Of a stretch of 57,743 nucleotides of DNA, positions 52,001 through 57,743 are shown one piece after another. Each line of letters starts with the position of its first letter. Position 1 is the stretch's first letter. The notes beneath the pieces were generated by a model that did not search any database, was not told the origin of the DNA, and saw nothing but the letters and a program-made list of their open reading frames with translations. A program made the translations under genes and the position numbers. Origin of the DNA: Myxococcales bacterium (GTDB lineage: Bacteria; Myxococcota_A; Polyangia; Polyangiales; Polyangiaceae); contig SECP01000056.1 of assembly GCA_004193285.1 (NCBI GenBank), forward strand, positions 1 through 57,743, in the 5' to 3' direction.

Positions 52001-54394
52001 CGATGGCTCCGTGGACATCTTGACGAGCCGCGCGAGGTAGTCGACCGCGTCCGCGAACTCGTTACGTGCCTCGGCGTCGTCCGCGAGGTAGACGAGCGCC
52101 TCCGCGTCGTCTCCGTCTTCCAGCAGCTGCATCAGCGTCGCGCGCGCGCCGTCCGCGTCGCTCAGCTCCGTCTGTTGAATCTGCGCGACGCGGCGCCGAA
52201 GGCTGGCGCGCTTCGGTTTGTCGTCCAGCTTCTCCGCGCGGCGTAGCAAGTACGAAGTGAGGTCGGCGACCCGCGCCGCGCCGCGGTAGCGCTCCTCCAG
52301 CGCCGCTGAGTACGCTTCGCTCTTGGGGTCGAGCTCCGTCGCCTGCTCCAAACGGAGCACTGCGCTGGCGTCGTCGCCGGCGCGGATCAGGTACTCTGCC
52401 TCCGCCGCGTACAGCGCGGCCTTGGCGCTCGGCTCGGTCGCGAGCTGCGCGCGCTCGTCCACCGCAGTCGCCGCTTGGTCCCACGCCTCGGCCGCGACGA
52501 ACGCGGTTTGAGCAGACTCCCAAAGCGCGGCGCCCTTCGTGAGGGTCGCCGCTTCCGAGAAAGCTTCGCCGGAGCCGAGCGCATCGCCGGTTTGCCCCCG
52601 GAGCGCCCCCAGCTTCGCGAGCAGCGCCGCGCGCGTGGAGTCCTCCGAGATGGCGGGAAGGTTCTCGGTCAACACCGCGACCGCGAGGTCAGCGCGCTCG
52701 CCCTTCTCGAAGTAGCCGACGGCAGTGTTGATTGCCTCGTCGTCGCCAGAAGTGAGCCCCGCGATACGGGCCCACGCCTCGCCGGTGGCGATCGGGTCTT
52801 TGCGCTTCTGCTCGTGCAGCTTGGCGAGCGACTTCTCGAGCGAGATGCGCGCCTCCATATCCAAGACCTGCTCGGCTTCTTGCGCCATCACCAGCGCCAG
52901 CTCGTCCCACTGCTGAGCCTTCTCCAGCAGACGCTTCAGCTGCGAGCGCGCGCCCTCGTCCGTCACGTCCAGCGCGAGCAATTCTTTGAGCGCGGTGGCG
53001 GCGGTTTCGTTGTCGCGCAGCTGGGTCTCGCACAGCCCCGCCACCTCGCGGAGGTACGACTTGCGTCGCTCTTCGTCGGCGGTGCTGTCGCGCGCGGCCG
53101 TGAGCAGTACGTCCCGCAAGTCCTGAAACTTGCGCGTTTGACGCAAATAAGGCTCGAGGAACGTCACTGCGTCCTCGTTCGAGCGATCCAGCGTGAGCAC
53201 CTCGCGGTACTTGGCGGCGGCCTCGTTCTTCTTGGCCTTGCGCACGAGGGCTTGAGCCTGCTCCACCAAGCCTTGCACCTGGTCGCTCACGTCCGCGCCC
53301 GGCGCGGGCGCGAGCGCGTCAATCAGCGAGTCGTCCCCACCCTCTTCGGCCGCGGTGGCGACGAGCTTGCGCGCGTCCGCCGCCATCGCCCCGCTCGGAT
53401 TGGATCTGAGGTAGGCCGCCGCGCGGGCCGCGGCTTCCAGCGTGCGCCCCGTCTGCTCGCCGTAAAACAGCGCCAGCTGCATGGCTCGGTCGTGCTTACC
53501 GTCGATCTCGAGCGCGCACAGCGCGTAGCTGAAGCCGTGGTCGCCGGGGTACGCCTCGCTCAGCTCAACGAACAGCTCGGCGCCCTCGGCGAGCTCCGCC
53601 TCGGGCACGGCTTGACGCGCTTGGACGCGCTCCAAGATGACCGTCGCGAGCTGCTGCTTGAGGGATGCATCCGCTCCGCCTTCCAGCCGGCGCGCGCTGC
53701 GCAGCGCCTCTGCCGCGCCCACGAAATCCCCCGCTTGTTTTCGGACGTCACCCTCGTCCTGATAGAGCGCAATTTGCCGCTCGGAGTCCGTGACCAGCCG
53801 CTGCTCGAGCTCGAAGAACGGGACCGCTTCCGCGAAGCGATTCTCGCCTTTCAGCAGCTCACGCACGCTATAAATCGAGAACTGAGTCGTCTCGTCCAGC
53901 TCGACCGCGCGCTTGTACGCGTCGATCGCCTTCTTGGGCTGAGAGAGCGGCGGAGCCGCCCACAGCTGGCCGAGCTCTTCGTGAATGGCGGCGACCTGGG
54001 GCCGCAGGGTCGGATCTTGCTGGGCGACGACCGACAGCGACTTGGCGCGGCGCTCCAGCAGCGCGACGAGCGCCTTGGTGTCGCCCTTCTCTCGATACAG
54101 CTCCGCCAAGCGCTCCGCGGGGGTGGACTGCGTCGGGTCACGATCGATGGCGATCATGAGCGCGCGCGCCGCGCGATGCGCGTCCCCGAGCGTCGTGGTC
54201 CAGACGTTGGCCGACTCCGTCAGCCAGTGGCACGCAAACGCCGGATCACTCGTTGCAGTGCCGACTTTTTCAAGCAAGAGCGCGTACGCTTTAGGGTCAC
54301 TCTGACCGGCCTGATGGGCCTGCGTGATCGCGTCCTGGTCGTGCGGATTCTGGACCAGTCTTTGGACCAGAGCCTCCGATTCCCGAGGGTCCAT
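49082..54394 (-). CDS. Giant TPR protein with acidic repeat and Pro-rich C-terminus
   Basis: 1770 residues. Residues 1 to ~1380 are helical TPR-like repeats throughout (for example TSIPAERLAELYREKGDTKALVALLERRA-like units). Then a ~170-residue run of EAKPAEA/EAKPVEA repeats is followed by a Pro-rich stretch (PPPPPSMRPPVPSKVPPPPPKGGKAPPPPPPG) and an acidic end. No signal or catalytic motif was seen, so it is probably a large cytoplasmic scaffold. Myxobacteria encode several such TPR scaffolds. The start ATG is followed by DPRESEALVQRLVQ. The kinase gene ends 139 bp upstream on the same strand. Confidence 0.85.
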   Translation of the reverse strand: MDPRESEALVQRLVQNPHDQDAITQAHQAGQSDPKAYALLLEKVGTATSDPAFACHWLTESANVWTTTLGDAHRAARALMIAIDRDPTQSTPAERLAELYREKGDTKALVALLERRAKSLSVVAQQDPTLRPQVAAIHEELGQLWAAPPLSQPKKAIDAYKRAVELDETTQFSIYSVRELLKGENRFAEAVPFFELEQRLVTDSERQIALYQDEGDVRKQAGDFVGAAEALRSARRLEGGADASLKQQLATVILERVQARQAVPEAELAEGAELFVELSEAYPGDHGFSYALCALEIDGKHDRAMQLALFYGEQTGRTLEAAARAAAYLRSNPSGAMAADARKLVATAAEEGGDDSLIDALAPAPGADVSDQVQGLVEQAQALVRKAKKNEAAAKYREVLTLDRSNEDAVTFLEPYLRQTRKFQDLRDVLLTAARDSTADEERRKSYLREVAGLCETQLRDNETAATALKELLALDVTDEGARSQLKRLLEKAQQWDELALVMAQEAEQVLDMEARISLEKSLAKLHEQKRKDPIATGEAWARIAGLTSGDDEAINTAVGYFEKGERADLAVAVLTENLPAISEDSTRAALLAKLGALRGQTGDALGSGEAFSEAATLTKGAALWESAQTAFVAAEAWDQAATAVDERAQLATEPSAKAALYAAEAEYLIRAGDDASAVLRLEQATELDPKSEAYSAALEERYRGAARVADLTSYLLRRAEKLDDKPKRASLRRRVAQIQQTELSDADGARATLMQLLEDGDDAEALVYLADDAEARNEFADAVDYLARLVKMSTEPSAKIASSMRQARLTSEGLNDAQAAIDLYERVLSELDSKHEDALAKIAELYERQGDAKGRAAALERLLAIVQNPEPKLEVAESLAQLYEGPLDDPKAAVRVLDIVRELDPENFDAVQRLCELCEKLGDWPRVATFLGTLSEVEGDEAEVSKMIRRMAEILSEKVGKSDEALAALMELADRGDEPCRREYVTLGDKLGWKGVVATKLVEWYMDAPLGAARNAALKGAFERFVSVGREADAASVAKELARTRGADPDIAKQLEEIAVRLKDLDALAIAHDLMVAELSGPARAEEMVRQAEVLLQAGVTVEEALQHGEQALTSVAPSEVEPLLARLAKLAPEPAQAIGIYERQVSRCKAPADKLAALGRAASIAAEHGAYEKARAFFDLALGSAAQDETLAALEDVALKSDKLKGVDSMRRTLADAMAAGGQGSRDGGRTRSVLLGRAASLVYRELKDVDRAFGWLGDAIVTHVDDERLEALEALAVDVGDPRRAETVLTRALEEVFDGPLVRKLLARRASLRRDKLSDKVGAAGDLKRLHDLSPSDMAVMEQLSELYTELLDYRGMVQLFEDQILRGKDPTSRAELARKVARLWEERLDDPREAADAWRRVLRMKSGDAEATEGLERAKQAMLKRPKEDSAPQAAAAPPNPVEAEAKPAEAVEAKPAEAAEAKPAEAAEAKPAEAAEAKPAEAAEAKPAEVVEAKPAEAVEAKPAEAVEAKPVEAVEAKPVEAETKPVEAEAKPAEAVETKPVEAEAKPVEAEAKPVEAEAKPVEAPSADSNERPHKLAPPPKPKKSNTNNAVPLPAAEAEPAPTDAVPESGPRQSPSAAPALVAPAEAPSAPAGSKPRVSVPPPLPGSPERKNAPPPLSSAVKGPPPPPSMRPPVPSKVPPPPPKGGKAPPPPPPGARAKAGPAPGAQSAAATAEANPASGYVAGHSDVTEIRPPVELADADEKEEESGEFSVDDDELIDDQQPS
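49678..50062 (-). repeat. 21- and 24-bp coding tandem repeats (KPAEAAEA / KPVEAEA)
   Basis: On the minus strand, ~16 units of 21 or 24 bp encode EAKPAEAA, EAKPVEA and close variants in the TPR protein. Four consecutive 24-bp units near 49930-50030 are nearly identical. The repeats are free of stops in several frames on both strands, which creates long spurious reading frames opposite. Confidence 0.9.
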
Positions 54395-54496
54395 ATTGTA
54401 AGGGACGCTAACACGCGGATCTCCGAGGCTGCAACGCGGGCGGTCTCGTCCGGCCCGTCGATTGCCACCTCCCGATTGGTGATCGCTCGTGCCGCC

Positions 54497-54513
54497 GTTG
54501 CGCTACGCGCAAC
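54497..54513. terminator. Hairpin after the kinase gene
   Basis: GTTGCGC-TAC-GCGCAAC, a perfect 7-bp stem with a 3-base loop, lies 21 bases downstream of the kinase stop (minus strand) and upstream of the giant TPR gene. There is no U-tract; it is a possible terminator separating the two genes. Confidence 0.4.
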
Positions 54514-54533
54514 ACAACGCGACGCGCCACCGC

Positions 54534-56027
54534 TCACTCGAAGCGGCCGTAGCGCTCGTTTCCTCGGCGTTCGAGCGGCGCCGGCGGCTTGCCCTTGGGC
54601 GGCGTTTTTCGCGGCGCGAGTGGGAGCGAGCTCGGTCCCGGACGTAGTGCCGCTTCGGCGCTCTCAGCAGGCAGCGGCGGCTCGATTTTAGAAGCCAGCG
54701 GCAGCGCCGCCTCGGACGCTGCACTTTGCGGCAGCGGGGCCTCCTGCGCGGAGAGCGCGTTTGAAGCGGAATTTTCCAGTATTCCCCCGCTCATTGCCGC
54801 CGGCACCGGTGTAGGTGCAGCGCTGTGCGAGCGCCGCCAAACGAGCAGGCCCAGGGCGAGCACGACGACGAGGGACGCGCCGAGCAAGCCGCCCAAGAGC
54901 CACATGCGGCGCTCCGCGAGCCGTAGGCTCTTCGGCAAATCCTCACCCGCCGCGAAGTGCGGGCGCACGCCGCTTTCCACCGCGCGCGAAGCGGCTAGCG
55001 CTTGCGAAAGCTCGCTCAACATTTGCTCGGCGCTCGCCGGCCGTTTCTCCGGCAGCTTCTCGAGCGCGCGGCGGACGGCCGCCTCGACCGGCAGTGGAAT
55101 GTCGACGCCCGGCGCGGCTTCGTCGAGCTCCGGCGGAGGCTCTTTGATGTGCTTGGCCATCACCACCACCGCGTCGTCGTCCACGAACGGCGCGCGACCG
55201 GTGAGCATTTGGAACAAGAGGACGCCGAGCGAATACAAGTCCGACCGGGCGTCGAGGGGCGCGCCCTGCGCCTGCTCCGGCGACATGTAGCGCGGGGTGC
55301 CGAAGACGGTGCCAGCCAGCGTCTCCAGCTGGTCGACGGGCGCCTCTTCATCGCGCACCCATTTGGCGATGCCGAAGTCCAAGATTTTGCACACCTCGCG
55401 ATCGCCGGAGGGGTCGTGAACGCGCGCCAGAAACAGGTTATCTGGCTTCAAATCGCGGTGAATGATGCCCTGCGCGTGCGCTTCGGCCAAGCTGTGCAGC
55501 GCCTCCGAGGACAGGCGTAAGGCCTCTACCCAATGAAGGCGCTTCTCGCGCCGCAGCCGCTCACCGAGCGTCTCCCCCTCGAGCATCTCCAGGGCGAGGA
55601 ACCACGAGCCGTCCTCCGCTTCACCGAAGTCGAACGCGGTCACGGTGTGGGGGCTCTTCAGCAGCGAGACCGCGCGCGCCTCGCGCTCGAAGCGCACCTT
55701 CGTCTCGGCGTCGTACGCGCGATCGCGCCGCACGATTTTGAGGGCGACGTCGCGACCCATCGGCGCCTGGCGAGCGCGATACACCGACCCCATCGACCCG
55801 CTCCCGATTCGCGACAGCAACGTGAAGCGGCCCGCCAGCGTCGTGCCGAGCAGCGGGTCCTGGCTGCCGTCGACGAGAGCGCGCGCCTCCACGAAAACAA
55901 GGCCATGCTCATCGCAGCGCGCGTCCCAGCTCGCCCCCTCCGGCGCGGCCGAACGGCAGCGCGGGCACACCCGCGCGAGGCTCGTCGAGAGCGGCGGTAG
56001 CGTCGAGTCGTGCGCAGTGGCTGGCAT
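54534..56027 (-). CDS. Transmembrane Ser/Thr protein kinase (Hanks type)
   Basis: 497 residues. An N-terminal zinc-ribbon-like CPRCRSAAPEGASWDARC region (20-40) is followed by a kinase domain (~67-345): glycine loop IGSGSMGSVYRA, ALKIV lysine, HRDLKPDN catalytic loop, DFGIAK, GTPRYMSPEQ activation segment, and DLYSLGVLLFQMLTG. One membrane helix (~383-403, MWLLGGLLGASLVVVLALGLLVW) precedes a Pro/Ala/Ser-rich periplasmic tail. It is a PknB-like kinase that signals across the inner membrane; the FHA activator at 1598 shows that phosphothreonine readers exist in the region, but no link is shown. Confidence 0.95.
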   Translation of the reverse strand: MPATAHDSTLPPLSTSLARVCPRCRSAAPEGASWDARCDEHGLVFVEARALVDGSQDPLLGTTLAGRFTLLSRIGSGSMGSVYRARQAPMGRDVALKIVRRDRAYDAETKVRFEREARAVSLLKSPHTVTAFDFGEAEDGSWFLALEMLEGETLGERLRREKRLHWVEALRLSSEALHSLAEAHAQGIIHRDLKPDNLFLARVHDPSGDREVCKILDFGIAKWVRDEEAPVDQLETLAGTVFGTPRYMSPEQAQGAPLDARSDLYSLGVLLFQMLTGRAPFVDDDAVVVMAKHIKEPPPELDEAAPGVDIPLPVEAAVRRALEKLPEKRPASAEQMLSELSQALAASRAVESGVRPHFAAGEDLPKSLRLAERRMWLLGGLLGASLVVVLALGLLVWRRSHSAAPTPVPAAMSGGILENSASNALSAQEAPLPQSAASEAALPLASKIEPPLPAESAEAALRPGPSSLPLAPRKTPPKGKPPAPLERRGNERYGRFE

Positions 56028-56185
56028 CAGGACACGGACCCGAAGGGAGGTACGTTATGATCCTGGCGGGAACGGCGCGCAAACCGCAAGAGGCAAGCTT
56101 CCTCACCCCCGCTACTCCACAGGTGGTTGAGGCGTCTCGAACTGGTGCGAGTGGTTCCACTCGCGCGAGCGCCGCCGCTCCTGAC

Positions 56186-56458
56186 CTACCGACCGTCGTA
56201 CCGGTCTCGACTCGGGTCGCCCGCCGCTCCGGCGCCGCCCGGGGCTTCGTCGTTCGAGCCTGCGGCCCCGCCCTGCGCCGCATCCAGGCGACAAACGCCA
56301 CCTCGGCAAGTCAGGCCAGCGTCACACGCCGGCGGCCCCACTTGGCCCTCGAGCGAGCACCGCATCGGCTCCGGTTCCCCGGCGACCAGCAAAGAGCACG
56401 AGAGCACGCACCCTCCCAGGAGGGCGAAACCCGCTCCCAGCCAGCGCCCCGCGCTCAA
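56186..56458 (-). CDS. Small Cys-rich lipoprotein with TTG start
   Basis: 90 residues from TTG 56458, which overlaps the preceding stop as TTGA, so translational coupling decides the start. A hydrophobic signal (GAGFALLGGCVLSCSLLVAG) with lipobox-like LLGGC is followed by CSLEGQVGPPACDAGLTCRGGVC, a disulfide motif of the secreted CxxGLxCxxGxC type, and a Gly/Ala/Asp-rich tail. It is probably an outer-membrane lipoprotein. It sits between the TPR protein and the kinase in one minus-strand operon. Confidence 0.6.
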   Translation of the reverse strand: MSAGRWLGAGFALLGGCVLSCSLLVAGEPEPMRCSLEGQVGPPACDAGLTCRGGVCRLDAAQGGAAGSNDEAPGGAGAAGDPSRDRYDGR

Positions 56459-57222
56459 AAGTAACCCCGAAGAGTGATTCCGGCGCCGCGGGAAGCGCTC
56501 GGCTCGGGCGGCGTCAGCAGCCACAGCGAGACGAAGGTGGCTGACGAGGCCACCCCGAGCGCGAGCGCTACGTCCGCGACCAGCGCCTCACGCTCCGCCC
56601 GCCGGCCGCGCGCCCGCAGCTGCTCGACCGACAGCGATGCCGACGTCCGCTCGTCGCTCACGTCGTCGGCCAGCGCCTTGAGTCCGAACACCGCGAAAGT
56701 CACGACGGAGACCACCGCGATCGACGCCGCTCCGATCTGCACAGGGCTCAGCAGCGGCTTAGGTCCGGTGGCCTGGACGGGGGGCGCGGGTGTGGGGGGG
56801 CAGGGCGCCGGGCCCGAAGGCGCCGTGACGCCCGCCTGCTCCGCCCCCCGGAGCCGCTCGATGATGATGCGCGCCCGCTCTCGCTCTTTCGGGTCCGTTT
56901 CCAGCTCGCGGAAGCGCTCGAGGGCTGCGATGGCGGCCGGCAATTGGCCGAGCTTTTCGTGGACGAGGGACAGATTGAAGAAGAGATCCTTTCCCCCCGG
57001 GTCGAGCTCCGCCGCTCGCTTCAGCTGCGCGAGCGCCTCGGTGTATCGACCGGCCCGGTACAGCTCCAGGGAACGGTCGAAGTGGGTCCGCGCCGTCTCG
57101 GTCTCCTCGCGGTCACCTGCGGCAGCGCCCACCGGCACCTGGGCGGCGACCGGCGGTACCAAGCTCGTCAGGCCGGCGAAGAGCCCGAGCGCAAGAAGCA
57201 GGCGGAGGCGAGCACCGAGCAC
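56455..57222 (-). CDS. TPR protein with C-terminal membrane helices
   Basis: 255 residues, GTG start, signal peptide ending PVAAQ. TPR-like repeats span ~40-115 (HFDRSLELYRAGRYTEALAQLKRAAELDPGGKDLFFNLSLVHEKLGQLPAAIAALERF). A Pro-rich linker follows, then two membrane segments (~165-185 IGAASIAVVSVVTFAVFGLKAL; ~215-235 ALVADVALALGVASSATFVSLWLL) and an aromatic C-terminus (LRGYF). This architecture is common next to myxobacterial Ser/Thr kinases. It likely acts in periplasmic complex assembly or sensing for the downstream kinase. Confidence 0.7.
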   Translation of the reverse strand: MLGARLRLLLALGLFAGLTSLVPPVAAQVPVGAAAGDREETETARTHFDRSLELYRAGRYTEALAQLKRAAELDPGGKDLFFNLSLVHEKLGQLPAAIAALERFRELETDPKERERARIIIERLRGAEQAGVTAPSGPAPCPPTPAPPVQATGPKPLLSPVQIGAASIAVVSVVTFAVFGLKALADDVSDERTSASLSVEQLRARGRRAEREALVADVALALGVASSATFVSLWLLTPPEPSASRGAGITLRGYF

Positions 57223-57276
57223 CCGCGCACCATAGCCGAAGCTTCGCGGTTTCGCGCGGCGCTCACGCCGGGCGGA

Positions 57277-57304
57277 TTGTCGTGCGACGCCGGCGGCCTA
57301 TACT
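57277..57304 (+). promoter_or_regulatory. Sigma-70-type promoter for the DUF4190 gene
   Basis: TTGTCG at 57277-57282 and TATACT at 57299-57304 are separated by 16 bases. The -10 hexamer is a 5/6 match. The ATG at 57322 lies 18 bases downstream of the -10 element, so the leader is very short. Confidence 0.55.
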
Positions 57305-57321
57305 CTCTGCAAGTCCAAGCG

Positions 57322-57743
57322 ATGTCTGGTAAGCCGCGCGGTGCTCCAGGGTGGCCCGAGCTCCCTGGCCCTCAAAAAACGAGTGGAACCGCGACGCTTG
57401 CCTTGGGCGCCGGCGTGCTGTCCTTCGTTTGCCTGTTCGGCCTCGGCGGGGTGCTAGCGATTGCCCTGGGCTGGATCGCGCACTCCGAGATCGAAAAATC
57501 AGGGGGGCGCCTCGGCGGCCGAGGTCTCGCCAGCGCCGGGATCGGGCTCGGCATCACCAACCTCGTCGTCAGCGTGGTCGGCGTCGGGGTGCTGATTGCG
57601 TTCGCGGTGAGGGCGGACCCGGCGCCCCGCGCGGCCGCTCCCTCCCCGCCCGTGCCGGCGTTGCCAGCTCCGGTTGCGCCGCCAGGAGCTGCGACTCCAG
57701 GGCCCGCGAGACGTTGGCGTCCACGATGGAGATCTTGCCGACC
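57322..57743 (+). CDS. DUF4190-like membrane protein (3' end outside window)
   Basis: ATG 57322 opens a frame that runs off the window (140 codons visible). A short hydrophilic start is followed by two hydrophobic segments, TATLALGAGVLSFVCLFGLGGVLAIALGWIAHSEIE and GRGLASAGIGLGITNLVVSVVGVGVLIAFAV. The pattern A..LG..S........G..AI.LG..A..EI..SGGR..GRGLA.AG...G matches DUF4190. A Pro/Ala-rich stretch follows, probably a linker to another domain. Function is unknown for the family. Confidence 0.75.
   Translation, partial: MSGKPRGAPGWPELPGPQKTSGTATLALGAGVLSFVCLFGLGGVLAIALGWIAHSEIEKSGGRLGGRGLASAGIGLGITNLVVSVVGVGVLIAFAVRADPAPRAAAPSPPVPALPAPVAPPGAATPGPARRWRPRWRSCR

Overview
The window is GC-rich, densely packed chromosomal DNA. 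It most likely comes from a myxobacterium of the Polyangiales/Sorangium type. The evidence is many lipoproteins with Gly/Asn/Ser- or Pro/Ala-rich tails, Cys-rich 'CxxDSxC' and 'CGDGxC' motifs, an FHA-linked sigma-54 activator, a Ser/Thr kinase beside TPR proteins, GTG/TTG starts, and typical deltaproteobacterial housekeeping genes. No rRNA, tRNA, CRISPR array, phage or insertion sequence was recognised. Assignments come from reading motifs by eye; no database search was possible.

Layout. 1-2971 (+): end of an OmpA-like protein, a cytochrome c lipoprotein, an unknown anchored protein and an FHA/sigma-54 activator. 3010-5724 (-): a tightly overlapping envelope operon (cytochrome-like lipoprotein, SH3 barrel protein, DUF4266 lipoprotein, DUF3570 protein). 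6002-10380 (+): a small membrane protein, a protein that looks like an unrecognised RelA/SpoT-type nucleotidyltransferase, DUF507, yicC, gmk and a PfkB kinase. 10381-10948: a non-coding stretch rich in inverted repeats.

10949-21349 (+): a DUF2325 protein, then an apparent operon of an orphan PstS-like binding protein, a lipoprotein, an OprP-like porin, a second lipoprotein, ExbB, ExbD, TonB, a TonB-dependent receptor carrying its own TonB-C-like domain, and a third lipoprotein. 21435-25764 (+): an Rrf2 regulator translationally coupled to a full sulfate ABC importer (Sbp, CysT, CysW, CysA). Together these could form an outer-to-inner membrane oxyanion uptake region. That link is inference.

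25865-37333: panD, unknown membrane proteins, an L,D-transpeptidase, a TPR protein with a degenerate zincin domain beside an intact zinc peptidase, a polyprenyl diphosphate synthase and a DEAD-box helicase with RPRED repeats. 37394-44548: TolC, CcmC with two small partners, an acyl-CoA dehydrogenase, a frameshifted secreted-protein gene, a PrsW protease, TatB and TatC. 44603-48156 (-): an operon of acyltransferase, SDR, two lipoproteins, RsfS and RlmH. 48189-57743: LD-carboxypeptidase, a 1770-residue TPR protein, a Ser/Thr kinase, a small lipoprotein, a TPR membrane protein and the start of a DUF4190 protein.

The most notable items are the RelA/SpoT-like protein next to yicC-gmk (6211-7269), the TonB/porin/orphan binding-protein cluster, the structured non-coding segment near 10511-10592, and three convergent gene pairs whose stop codons interlock.
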